From Corynespora cassiicola (lineage: Eukaryota; Ascomycota; Dothideomycetes; Pleosporales; Corynesporascaceae), in contig JAEUWY010000015.1 of the NCBI GenBank assembly GCA_022059125.1, forward strand, positions 558,001 to 622,000: DNA of 64,000 nucleotides, in the 5' to 3' direction. Made by a program: the position numbers and the translations under genes. A model generated the notes under the pieces. That model was not told where the DNA came from, made no database searches, and saw only the letters and a program-made list of their open reading frames with translations. Shown here piece after piece: positions 11,033 to 22,090 of the stretch (position 1 is its first letter; each line of letters starts with the position of its first letter).

Positions 11033-12814
11033 ATGGGGATCGATTTCGTGTTGCTGGAAAGCTCCATCGGCTACGCGATTTTTTCGAGTAAGGCCTTTCT
11101 TTTCTCGCGCTTTTTCGAGACATTGGCTAACCTTCGCGCCTATAGCCCAAGAGCCCGATGTTATTGGAAACCGTCTCAAGGAGGTGCAAGAGGCCACTAC
11201 CGATCTGAGCAAATTTGGCAAGCTTGTGAAGCTCGTGGGGCTCTCGCCATTCCAGGGCACTGGTCAAGCTCTTCAGGGTAGGTCATGGACCTTACATGTC
11301 CTGCGCGCAGCCACACTAACTCAACAAAGAGGTCAATGATGTATCCGAGGGCATCCTCAGCGACTTCCTCCGAAACAGTCTCGCGACTTCGCTGCCGGAG
11401 ATTGGAAAGAAAAAGAGCAAAATCACACTTGGTGTTTCGGAGAGGCTTCTTGCAGGTTCGATAAAGGCTGCTTTCCCTGGCCTCGGTGTTGAGACTGGAG
11501 AGACTTCGCCCGTCGTCGCAGACCTGATCCGTGGACTTCGCCAACATGCGCCCAAGCTCATCCCCAAGCTGCAGGACAATGACATGGACCGTGCCGTCCT
11601 CGGTCTCGGTCACGCCTACTCTCGCTCCAAGGTCAAGTTCTCGCACCTGAAGCACGACAGCCACATCATCCAGTCTATTGCAACTCTTGATCAACTTGAC
11701 AAGGACCTGAACCAGTTCGCCATGCGTCTGCGTGAGATGTACTCCTGGGCCTTCCCCGAACTCGCAAAGATTGTCTCCAACCACGAGCAGTATGCGCAAT
11801 TGGTGCTGAGGATTGAGGATAAGGCCAAGCTCAGTGACGATGACCTTCACGATCTTGCGGCGCTCGTCGGCGATGACGAAGCCGTTGCGCAGGCCATCCT
11901 CAGGGCTGCCCGCACGTCCATGGGACGAGACCTCTCCGAGGCGGATATGGAAATCGCGATCAACTTTGCTAAGAGGACCGCATCGCTCGCTGCTTTCCGC
12001 AAGCAACTTAGCACCTAGTGAGTTGACTGCTATGATATTTTGCACGTATCAACAGCTAACCTTGCAGTCTTTCGAACCGCATGTCGACTGTGGCACCCAA
12101 CCTTGCGGCTCTCATCGGCGACACCGTGGGAGCTCGCCTCATCTCGAAGGCCGGTTCCCTGACCAACCTCTCGAAATACCCGGCTTCGACTGTCCAGATT
12201 CTTGGGTAAGACACGTGCATTGTACGGCGCAATGGATACCTGCTAACTAAAGATGTAGAGCCGAGAAGGCACTCTTCAGGGCATTGAAGACCAAGGGAAA
12301 CACGCCCAAGTACGGCCTGATCTACCACTCTTCTTTCATTGGCAAGACTGGTGCCAAGTCCAAGGGCAGGATCTCGCGTTTCTTGGCCAACAAGTGCTCT
12401 ATTGCCTCCAGGATTGACAACTTCTCTGAGACGCCGACCAACAAGTTTGGTGAGGCGTTGCGACGACAGGTCGAGGACAGGATCGAGTTCTACAACTCTG
12501 GCGCCACTCCGGCCAAGAACGCTACCGTGATGCAGCAGGCCATGGACGAGGTCCTTGCGGATATCAACGTGGAGGATCCCACGGCTGGGGCTGCCGAGGA
12601 TGTCGAGATGGCGGATGGCATCACGGGCAAGGCGACGGAGCAGGCGGCCCGCAAGGCCAAGAAGGAGAAGAAGGAGAAGAAGGAGAAGAGGAAGTCCAAG
12701 GGCGGTGCCGAGTCGGACGAGGAGGTCAAGGAGAAGAAGTCCAAGAAGGACAAGAAGAGGAAGCATGCAGACGAGGAGGATGGCGAGAAGAAGAAGAAGA
12801 AGAGCAAGGCGTGA
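11033..12814 (+). CDS. NOP56: Nop56, box C/D snoRNP core protein
   Basis: Five exons: 11033-11087, 11146-11277, 11330-12017, 12068-12205, 12259-12814. Introns are 50-58 bp with CTAAC-type branches; total 522 aa. The N-terminal NOP5NT region begins [17 protein letters not shown]. The central coiled-coil/NOSIC part includes [16 protein letters not shown] and the [19 protein letters not shown] block. The Nop domain includes [37 protein letters not shown] and [17 protein letters not shown]. The tail (~460-522) is a Lys/Glu repeat ending KKKKKSKA, typical of Nop56/Nop58; the sequence around the Nop domain fits Nop56 better than Nop58. In the nucleolus it assembles with fibrillarin, Nop58 and Snu13 on box C/D snoRNAs for rRNA 2'-O-methylation. 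Confidence 0.96.
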
Positions 12815-14839
12815 GCTAACGTCGGGTTGTAAGCGACATTCTTGCGAAAGGCGTGGGCTCCATGGCGATTCGAGATGTGTGCTGTACAAAACTTGGCCAG
12901 GCGTTGATTAGTGGCCGGAGTTCTAAGGCGTTCAAGGGTGGGGCATTGTCTTTGCAATGAGCTGCTTGGGTTTCAGTTGTGGGGACCTGCATGCGGAGGA
13001 TAGTCCCCCGCGCAAGATCTACGACTGAGCTGCCTGTATTCCGTCTACATGGCACTATTGTGCAAATGATTCCAATTTGAGAAAATTAAAAGAGAGACGG
13101 GTTCCAAAGTGCGGGTGTGGTATGAGACGTGATGGCAAGTGGTGGACCGAGGCCGTCACACGGGTCCCTTGCAGCCGGGAGGCCACGTACCGCGTGCTAT
13201 GTTTCACAAGAGGCTAAGGCTTGATACGGAGGGACGATGACATGCGCGATCACACGTTCGCGGCTGAGAGCCAACCCTGGCGGCGGATTTGCTGCGTCGG
13301 CTGCCTGTCTAGGCGGCGTGCAGGGCGAGTAGCATGGAGGATGACGGGCGCCGGGATGTGCCATGGTCACGTGTTGGAAGGACTAGAAGCGCCCCGGGCA
13401 CAGGCGGGGACTACCCAGCTGGGTAGACAGCAGAGGCCAGTAGGCGTAGGCGAGCGGCGGCGGGAATAAGGAGCGGACAGGGCTGCGTGCCTGGCCGGTG
13501 TCGCGCAGCAGCAGCAGCAGGCAGAGGGGCCGGAAGAGGGCGAGCTATTCTTACCAGTGGAGTGCTTACTGGAGCGCGTAGCCGAGCACCTAGGGATGCA
13601 GCACCTGGGCACACACAGCTGGGCACTCCAGGGCTCTCAGGGCTCCCGGGGCCTGCAGCCCCTTCAGGTAGTCTGCTAGCGCGGCAGATCGCCTGCGCAC
13701 TGGCCAATCACCAGCCACCTTGGCACGCGCCTCAGGCCCAGGAGCGCGACCACCATGCTCGCTGGCTAAAGACGACGAGATGCAGAGGCCGCCGACGGCT
13801 GCGAATGCTGCCGTGCTGCGTCCCGGGGAGGCGGCCGGCGGCAGGCGAGAGGCAGGCGGCACAGCAGGGCACCAGCCACAGCGGGCGGGCAGCGGCGCCC
13901 GCGCCTGGGCTGCGGCAACGGCGACGGGGCGGATCTGAGATGGGGCTGCTGTGGCTGGAGAGCAATCTCAGCAAAAGTCGGATGCTCGAACAAGCAGCAG
14001 ACGAGAGCGAGACCAGCTGGGCCAGCATGACTTCTCCGCGACGTGTGACCCGTCGACGACGGCGACGGCAGCAAGGGCAACTCGACGGCATGCTCGTCCT
14101 CGTCCAGGGCCCCGAGGCTTCAAACTCTGCGCCCGCCCTACTCATGCTTCGGCTCCGTCGACGCTGGCAGGCGGCCTTCCTGGGCGGGCTTTTCTGCGTC
14201 TGCGCTGGGAGAAACAGAGACCCTTGGTGCCCCAGCAGCTCGCTCGCTCCCTCTGGCGTAAATCCATTTCTCGTCGTAACCGTTGCCTGCCCGTGCTTTT
14301 GACTGGCCCGCCAATGTCCCAAATCGCCCTTTATACTTGAAGCCCCCCTCTACTCGCCCGCAGACACGTCAACCTCCCACCCTCTTCCTCCTCTTTCCTC
14401 TCTGTAATTGTCCTGCTGCCCGCGCGCCCATTTCCATCGATACCGCCCGCTGTGCGCCCGCTTCCATCGGCCTGTTGTTAGGGGTGAAACCTCGTGTTCG
14501 TCCCCGTGCATCTGTCTCTCTTTTGGGCTCCCCTCGCGCCCGGCCCGCGCCTGCACCTCGACTTTGGTGTTCTCGCCGCCGGTCGTCGTCGTCGTCCGCC
14601 GCCCGCGCTTTTTGGTGTTGAGTCTGCCGCCCGGCACCACCACTCACCACCGCCCTCGTCCGCGTCCGGCCTGCGACTGCGGGTCCTGCTCCCACCGTAG
14701 CACCCGCTGCCCCTCCAATCGCGCATTGCAGCCTCGTCTCCCGCTGCCTGCGCGCCTGTCTCGCCGCCGCCGCGCCTGCGCTGCCCGTGAATCAATAACG
14801 CGAGTGGCCGGCTTTGCATTTTCGTGTTCGTCGGCGGCC
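12815..14839. promoter_or_regulatory. GC-rich leader upstream of HUN-domain gene
   Basis: About 2 kb holding the NOP56 3' UTR and then a very GC-rich, Arg/Ala/Pro-biased stretch (13.3-14.8 kb). Long frames open on both strands here only because stop codons are rare in such composition. None shows a domain or splice pattern. It probably contains a long promoter/5' UTR for the gene at 14840. Confidence 0.4.
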
Positions 14840-15828
14840 ATGGACTCGATTGAGGTTGCGTCGTCGCCGGGCAGCCTGAGTTCGCCTCCTCATTCGCCCG
14901 AGCAGAGCACCCCCAATAATTCCACGATCCGCGTTAGCAGTGGTGTTGGTGTTGGGGCTGCCAATACTAGCACGCCCACCCCTGCGTCCACCACCTCCAC
15001 GCCTAGACTGACCGCCGCTGGTACCGTCCGCAAGAAGCCCGGGCCCAAGCCCAAGCCCAAGGATCCAAACGCACCCGCCGAGGAGAAGAAGGTCAGGAAG
15101 CCTCGCAAGGCGGTCGAGCCCAAGGACCCCTCTGTCGCGCCTGCACCACGCAAGAGGAGGACAAAGGCTTCGCTCGAGGCACAGGCCGCCCCGGCTGCTC
15201 AGCCTACGCCGCCCGCCGCCCCCGTAGAAGAGAAGCCGGCCGTGCAGCCTCCGCAACAGCAGCAGCAGCAGCAGCAGCAACCGCCACCTCCGCAGCACAC
15301 GCCCCAGCCTTCGCAGCCCCCGCAACCCCAGCCTGCAGCGCAAACGAGGCCCACGGAGCTGGCGTCAGTGCTCCAATCAGAACAGCCGCCGCCCGTCGCG
15401 CAGCCGCCGCCGCGCGTGTTGAGCAATCCGGAGCCTCTGCATAGCAATCCAAACCTCTCCCACATCAATGTCGCCCCCACCACCCCCCGGCCCGCCAGCT
15501 CTGGCCAGCGTTATGACCCCATCCGGGGGGGCATCTACGAGTCCAAACCTCAGGCTGCAGCCAGCGCTCCGCCGCCGCCAATCTCGCCGCCTCTGAATCG
15601 CGCGAGTGCCTCACCGTCCATCACGAGCCTGATTGATCCCCCGTCGGCCTCCAACTCAACCTACCCACAGACTGCGCGCCTGCAACATCAGCCCTCTGTC
15701 ACGTCGGCCCCCGTGTCACCAGCCGCCATGTCGTCCCGCCCCGGATCCGTCTTTCCTCATCACGACAACCAGCAGTTGCAACCCCAACCCCAACCCCAAC
15801 AACCCCAACAGCAGCAGCAACAGCAGCA

Positions 15829-15863
<35 letters not shown>

Positions 15864-16849
15864 CACTTCGCCCAGCCCCCGCCACTGGCCCGACGCCCAT
15901 GGAAATTGACTCCGATCCGAGCCCCAAAATGTCTCAGCCCATGAAGAAAACAGACTCCAGCGCAGGCACGCCTTCGAATTCAAATGCGCCGACACCGCCT
16001 GTCAAGCCCGTTCGCCAGAAGGAGGCTCCGCCGCCCTTGCCGACGGGAAGCGGCTTGCTCTCTGGCACACCCTTTGGGCCTGCTGTCGGCTCCAACGGTG
16101 GCCCTTCAGAACCTACCGGCGTCAACATCTGGCTTACATTCAATGTCAAGGGCCGTGAAAATGTCACCATCAACTTTGCCCAGGAAGTAGAGAAGAAGTA
16201 CGGTTTCGCCGCTCTCCATCCCCGCATCGCCGCCCGCCGTGAACGCCAGCGTCAAATCACTGCTGCAGGTGCTGCCCTGGAGAAGGCTGCCGGGGCCGGC
16301 TCAGCTGATGACATGTCCCTCGATCTGTCAGAGGCCGAGAGCAATGTCGAAATGGGCGGCATGGACGAAGAGGGTTCCGCTGCAGGCAATGGTGTCAAGA
16401 AGCGACGCAAGCGCAAGCAAGAAGACTACGACAAGGAAGACGACTTCATCGACGATACAGAATTGGCATGGGAGCAGCAAGCCCTCATGGCCAAGGACGG
16501 CTTCTTCGTGTACAGCGGACCGCTTGTAACGGAGGAGAAGCCTGCGGTGGAGAGGTACATGATCATTCTTCCCTCTATTAATACTCAACTAACCCAACCC
16601 AGGGCTGACGGCACTGTTAGACGCGGTCGCGGTCGCGGTCGTGGCGGCACCGTGCGCGGAGAGACCTCGGGCAGAGGCCGTGGACGTGGTGGCCCTGGCT
16701 CTCGCGGCGGTAGTACCGTTAGAAAACCTCGCGTGACCAAGGCTGACCGTGCCATGATGGAGCAGGAAAAGCATGAGCGAGAGAAGCTCGCTCACACACT
16801 CGCCGCGAAGCAGCCCCTCGCTGCCTATGCTGGCAGTGGAGGCGCGTGA
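14840..16849 (+). CDS. HPC2: Hpc2/ubinuclein-type HUN-domain protein
   Basis: Two exons, 14840-16554 and 16603-16849, split by a 48-bp intron (GTACAT..CTAAC..CAG) that is a multiple of three. The product is 653 aa. I start at MDSIEVASSPGS (ATG in context GGCC); the frame stays open upstream, but only as GC-rich leader. The protein is mostly disordered: AT-hook-like KKPGPKPKPKDP (~60), basic patches, two polyglutamine tracts (~139-146 and ~322-341). The Hpc2-related HUN domain lies near 530-567 (KEDDFIDDTELAWEQQ, then DGFFVYSGPLV), after a FNVKGRENVTINFAQEV block. The C-terminus is RG-rich. HUN proteins belong to the HIR/HIRA H3-H4 chaperone complex, which represses histone genes and deposits histones independently of replication. 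The family call rests on the HUN block. Confidence 0.82.
15257..15280 (+). repeat. CAG tract 1 (polyglutamine)
   Basis: Eight consecutive Gln codons, nearly all CAG, inside the HUN-domain gene. It lies in a Pro/Gln-rich disordered region and may vary in length between strains. Confidence 0.9.
15806..15862 (+). repeat. CAG tract 2 (polyglutamine)
   Basis: About 19 Gln codons, mainly CAG with a few CAA interruptions, preceded by a CCCCAA hexamer run. It is in frame in the HUN-domain gene, so unit changes would not break the frame. Confidence 0.9.
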
Positions 16850-17577
16850 ACGGATGATAAGATGGTGTCGATGCGCTGAGACCTCAAAAGGGGGGGGTTT
16901 TTTTTTTATAAAAAAAAGGTTTCGATGCGCTGAAACAGTTCAAAAAGCTGTCTGCCCTTCTTCAGCTAGGCAGATGCTTCGTGTATGAAGACAGACTTTG
17001 TTTCTTCCTTTGATTCTTCTTCTCTGTTTCTCCTGTACAATTATTCCGGGCTCCTTTCTGCCACGGACGGGTCATTCTGCATGGTGGGAGGTGGGTCTCT
17101 TTTACTAGCAACGGTACTCTCAAGGGGGTTTGTAGGCGTTTTCCCATAACAGTGTGGAGAGGGCTTGCTGGCGTTATGTGTGTACTGGCAATTTTCACGT
17201 TTTCGGGCATTGCATTCTCGGGAGCGTCAATGTGGGCTGCTCTAGGGAAACTAGATTTTGAGAACAGATAATTCGACCTTGGTATTCAAATGTAATGATT
17301 CTTGTAATTGGTTCGGGGTGCGAAGTTTAGTTATTTGGGAGCTCATGATGAGGGGGTATGGAGTATGTCTGCAGCAAGAGTACATTTTAATCCGGTAGGG
17401 TAAGCTGATAATAAAACTGTCAGACACTAACTAGCTGCCATAGAAACACATTGGCTATCCGGACCTGGGGAGTCCTCCTTATCGCCTAGGCTTCTTCTCT
17501 ACAAGACAACGCCATCCGATTACTAACTCCTACCCACAAAAGAGCACCCGAAACCAAATTCCCCCTCAACCCGCATC
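16850..17577. other. Convergent 3' region with short direct repeat
   Basis: 3' flanks of the HUN gene (+) and the unknown gene (-). TCGATGCGCTGA followed by CAAAA occurs twice (near 16868 and 16922), separated by a run of G then T then A. The rest shows no feature. Confidence 0.45.
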
Positions 17578-18239
17578 TCAACCACCCTCCTCCTCATCCC
17601 CACCGCTATCATACTCACCATCACTATCCAACACCTCAATCCTCAACGGCACCCCGGCCCAATAATACCCCCCCTCCCCCTCCCCCCCACGCCCCTTGCT
17701 CCTCCTCTCAACACTCTCCCCCCACACCCCCTCCAACTCATTCCGCAACGCCTTCAACGCCTCGTACCGCCAAACACTCGGGTCCCGCTCTTCGGCCCCA
17801 CCGCTAGCCTCTCCACCCTCACTTTCAGGCTCTTCGCTGGGCTCTGCATCCGCGTCGTGGTCTGCTTGCATACGTCCGCCTGTGTCGGTGCCGGTGCCGG
17901 TGCTCGTGCTCGTGCTCGCCACCAATGTCCCGTACAGCACTAGGTTATCGCCTTTTGCCGGGACGACGAGCTGGGCGAGGTGCTTGCCGGAGGAGGGGAG
18001 GGGGGCGGTTATGACGGCGAGGTACCGGGTTGGGGGGAGGGCGTAGATGAGCCGGGCTAGGGCTGTGGAGGGAGGAGGTTGGGGTTAGTACTTGTCGATT
18101 ATGGAAAAGGGGTTCTAGGGAAGGGGAGAGGGGTACTTTTGATTTGGGTGCGAAGCTTGTCGCACAAGATTTCTGCGTTTAGGGATTGTGAGAGAGAGGG
18201 CGGGCGAGGGGAGGGGGAGGGGTGGGTTGGGGGTGTCAT
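17578..18239 (-). CDS. Unknown 195-aa protein, two exons
   Basis: Exon 1 18239-18137 and exon 2 18062-17578 are joined across a 74-bp intron (GTACCC donor, TACTAAC branch point, CACAG acceptor); the join keeps frame. The start ATG lies in a good context (ACAATGA). The product starts with a Pro/Ser-rich leader, then SQSLNAEILCDKLRTQIKT, then a hydrophobic/beta-rich stretch (LARLIYALPPTRYLAVITAP, later HLAQLVVPAKGDNLVLYGTL). A Thr/Ser/Gly low-complexity insert and an acidic run follow, then WRYEALKALRNELEGVWGES and YYWAGVPLRIEVLDSDGEYD at the end. The alternation suggests a small alpha/beta fold broken by a disordered insert. I do not recognise the family. Codon use and the textbook branch point argue it is real. 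Confidence 0.65.
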
Positions 18240-19706
18240 TGTTCTGGTTAGTAGGTGTGGGTATAATCCTCGGAGAAGGAGGTGGAATATCATGCTTGGG
18301 AAGTAGGTTTTTTGGGGATATGAAAGGCTATGGTGGATGGTTTTTGGATAGTGTCAAATGTTGGCTTCGATGGACTATGATTGTTGGAGCAGTCAACGAG
18401 CAACCAAGGACTGGCCCATGTCAAGGGGAGTATTGAATTGTGGGATACTGGGAATGGTGATTCTAAAGTGTATTGAACACACGTCGACATGGGTGATTCA
18501 GCCAGAGGTAGATATACCGCCCTCAGCAACATTCTTAGAAATTCACGCAGAAAATCTGTATATGCGAAACAGGAAATCGATTGTTAGTCATGGACGTAGT
18601 AGTCATTCATGTTTGCGAGAAGTTCCAGAAATCTGAGGTTACTTGCAGACTGTCCAATCATTTTGCTCGCAGAATCCTTTTTGTGGCATTTTTTGCATGT
18701 CCCAACGTTGGGATCATCATGAGCGTGGAACCGTCAATTCTGCCCCAGAGGCTGCCTATACTGCGCCCTTGGCGATTTTTCAACTCTCGAAGTCGCAGAC
18801 CGTCCCCAGGCACTGGAAAGACGGAAGGCAGTGAGCCGAGGTAATTACACAGGCGTGCAACAAGAACCAAGTCGCCTACTTGCATAGATGACGGATAAAC
18901 GCCCACATCGGCAGCGCTACTATGCATCGAGCCAGACGTTGAGTGCGCAGGTATCGCATGTGCAGTGCAGTGCAGCCAATGTAGAGAAGAGGAATTATAC
19001 CCACGTATACTCGTATAGCCAAGTTGCCGCACTTTTCCGAATCTATACCTAGTCGAAACGCACCCCACACGGCGTGGGATGATGTCATCCTCACTCAATG
19101 CGCTGCGCACCACGCTCCGCACAGTGACCTGGGTGACCTTCTAGCAGTGTGACTAGATGGAAAAGAGCGCAATTCTCGTGACAGGAATGGCAGGGCAACC
19201 GGCGACGGTCGGCCGAGTGGTGAGATGTGCAAGTGGAGGTGAAGGGCACAATCACCAATCAAGCACGGGCCCCAGAGATCGTCGGCCAGGTTGGGGCGGG
19301 CGAAAATGACAGTCAGCAAAGATGCTGGGTCGGTCTTGGGAATGCGCCAACGACAAGCTTGGATGCTGCATCCACGGCCTTCCGGTGCGCCATTAAAATC
19401 TTCCACGGGAGTTAGACTCGTCCGGCCGCCTCCATAAACGCGCCCGCCTCGCCAGTCCGTTTCCACCTCGTGTGTTGCTGTTGTTTTCCTCAACCCTCCC
19501 ACCACCACACAGCTTCCCTCCTCCTCGTCGGCTCGGAACCCCACGGATCCGTCTCCGCACCCTCAGCACACCCTGCTCAACGCGCTTGGAACGCCCAGAG
19601 TTTCTTCGTGCCATGGTGGGGCAGGCCTGAAAGCTTCTCCAGCTTTTGTTCTCTCGAGCCTCCATCCGCACCCTCACGGCCTCGCAAGGCCCACACGCTG
19701 CCCCAG
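18240..19706. promoter_or_regulatory. Shared upstream region, unknown gene / DUF2434 gene
   Basis: About 1.47 kb between two divergent starts. Scattered short frames have no support. The last 240 bp (from ~19.47 kb) are C-rich and look like a 5' leader of the plus-strand gene. Confidence 0.4.
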
Positions 19707-21350
19707 ATGCCGCTCCTCAACCTGCGCGAGCTCGTCAACTTCGAGCCGAGCCCTGACAACTCGAGCGAGACCGTCATCAACGGCGTCCGCTTCAACCTGA
19801 CCGCGCTCAACGAATACAACTACACGCTGTACAGCAACAACACCATCTCAAACAACTCGAGATGCTACCTCATCTTTGACAATTTCAAGCCCTTCATGCG
19901 CGACAATGGCAGCTGGGTCAATGCTACGACGTGCTACATACCCTACTATCGCATTGGCGGTCGCGGTGCCGCCAGTGTCGCTCTTGGAACCGTCTTTGGC
20001 CTGAGCATCATGTTCACTCTAGTCAACCTGCGGAAACACGGCCGGCAGTTCCTGCGCGAGGACAAGAGGTTCAGGATAGTCGGGCGACGATGGCAATGGT
20101 ACTGGATGTTGTTTGTTGCGGGTTGCGCCATGGTCAGTACCTTGACGGGCGTTGATGTCGATCGGTACTACATCCAGCAACTGCCCATCATTCTGCAGAG
20201 TTTCTTCTACACCTTGATGGTTCCTGGAGCTTTGGCCATGGTTTGGGAAGGTGTTCGACACTGGTACGTTTTTTTTGTTCTTTGCGCAACATCGCCTTAC
20301 ATCTAGGCTAACCGTTGCAGGGGCTCCTGGCAGGAGAGATTGATTGTAGACGAAGACCCGTACGTTCTCCCACAGGACGATAAGCGCTCCAAGGTTGAAT
20401 TTTGGCTACCCTTGATCTTCTACCTCTTCGCCTGGTTGGAATTCTTCATGACCATCCCTCGATCTTGGACTGGCATACAAAAGCAGGCTACACCGGAGCA
20501 GAAAGAGGATATAGCCCGGCCGTCTGCCATAAACGCACGCGCAAAAGCTGGAGCTATACTTGGTATTTGCGCCTGGTTCGTCATTACCTATTCGCTTTAC
20601 CATTCGGTCAAATGTTATAAGCGGAGGGGTCCGGGAGTCTTCAACATGATCAAATCATTTTGCCGCCACGCGCCTCCAAAGCACCTCATGAACATCACGC
20701 TTCTGGCCGTCCGGCTTGGATATGGCGTTGCAAGTGCTTGGTTCTGGGACCTCAGCATTCAGCAGGACGGGGTGAATATTGGCTGGCCCTTTGGACTTGG
20801 CTATGGTCCGATTCTTGCCATCATCTTGATTTACGAGATTTACGGTTTCATCGAGCCAAACGAGGACAAGGTCATCATCCAGAACCGCATAGCTCGCGGT
20901 CGCATGCACGACGAGGAGCTCAACATTACCAGAAAGCCCAACTGGTGGAACAAGAACTTTGGAAACCGCTTCGCATCAGACGATGAGAGACTACGGAACA
21001 TGATTGACGAAACCGCACGGCCAGCCAAGTCTCCGGGCATGGGAGGTGACGCAGAAAGCGGAAGGCCTGCCCGCCTCAACGAGACCATTGAGATGGGCAA
21101 CATGAACATCCGCAACCGCTCCAGGAGCCGGCCGCCCGAGGATCCGTTCCGAGACCAGAGCGACACGTCCCGACAGTCCTCGGTGGCCCCGACCAACCCT
21201 ACGAGGCCCCATGTAAGTCGAATCAACAGTGACGCGGCAAGTACAATGACCGATGACTCGCGCGCCACAGGACTTACTGGGATGACGTTGACGGGAGAGA
21301 ATGCGACGGCTGTCCCCCAGCAACGATATCGGTCCATGTTGGACATCTGA
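19707..21350 (+). CDS. DUF2434-like seven-helix membrane protein
   Basis: Exons 19707-20263 and 20321-21350, with a 57-bp intron (GTACGT..GCTAAC..GCAG), encode 528 aa. The start MPLLNLRELVNFEP is the last ATG before the conserved-looking part. The frame is open upstream, but as C-rich leader. Residues 1-80 contain about six N-x-S/T sequons (NSS, NLT, NYT, NNS, NGS, NAT). Seven hydrophobic segments follow, including LGTVFGLSIMFTLVNL, WYWMLFVAGCAMVSTL, FWLPLIFYLFAWLEFF, ILGICAWFVITYSLYHS and ILAIILIYEIYGFI. The tail (~400-528) is hydrophilic and Ser/Arg-rich. This resembles the fungal DUF2434 family, which has no established function that I know of. Sequon placement implies N-terminus outside or in the lumen and a cytoplasmic tail. 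Confidence 0.85.
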
Positions 21351-22090
21351 GTGTGAGCCGTCTACGAAAATGTACGACAGGATTGAAGGAAAAGAAGGGA
21401 TATGTTGCATGAGAAGCGACGGACGCTCGTTGCATAATGTTTATTGCTATTGCATTTCCTGTACATGCTGCACGAAGTCGGCGGGCTTGGTGGATACTAA
21501 GGTCATGAGCAAGCATAGAGTCACGAATGAATGTACAATACCAGGGAGCCCACATGGGGCCGCTTTCACACGAAGCCGCTTGGTTGATAACGGACGTTAG
21601 CCTAACGGCTTCCAGGGGCGTAAGCGATTGGCGTGTGTGCGTGTTTGAGGCCAACATGATGATGTCAAGCCGCCCGTAGGCTGGCTGGTGGCTTTGCAGT
21701 GTCTCGCGCACAACGCTGGAAGGATTGCAAACCTCCATCCGGCCATGCAAAACGAAGCATGCTGACCACTGCCCACGTCGCTGCTGGTGGAGAGGTGATT
21801 GGGACTCCGGCGTGGCATCGCGTCCAATCAGCAGCAGGCGCCGATAGCAGTCAAGAGGATCATCATGCAGCCTCTCCACCTCATTCCACAAGTTGGGCTC
21901 GCAGCATCGCCGTTGACCAGCTCGCAGACACCAGCGCACCCCGGACCTGCTGAGCCCCTACCGAGCTGCTCCCATCCACGCCCTCGCGCCCCCGCCTGCC
22001 TCGCTGCGAGCCATCCGCCCGCGGAGAGCAAGCTTCGTGCAGTCGTCCCCCCGCGTCGACGTTCTCACCACCCCGCACCCTTCCGCCGTC
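21351..22090. promoter_or_regulatory. Spacer upstream of Sds23-like gene
   Basis: About 740 bp holding the 3' flank of the membrane-protein gene and a C-rich leader before the ATG at 22091. No other feature was seen. Confidence 0.4.

Noticed and set aside
12490..12957. Minus-strand frame rich in Phe/Leu/Ser opposite the Nop56 tail
   Set aside because: It is the antisense of the Lys/Glu repeat of NOP56, not a membrane protein.
13487..14302. Long frames on both strands in the GC-rich stretch
   Set aside because: Stops are rare in such composition; three or more frames are open at once and none has a domain or sensible codon pattern.
14408..14839. N-terminal extension of the HUN-domain protein
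   Set aside because: In frame but pure C/G-rich leader; the product would be Cys/Arg-rich noise. ATG at 14840 starts protein-like sequence.
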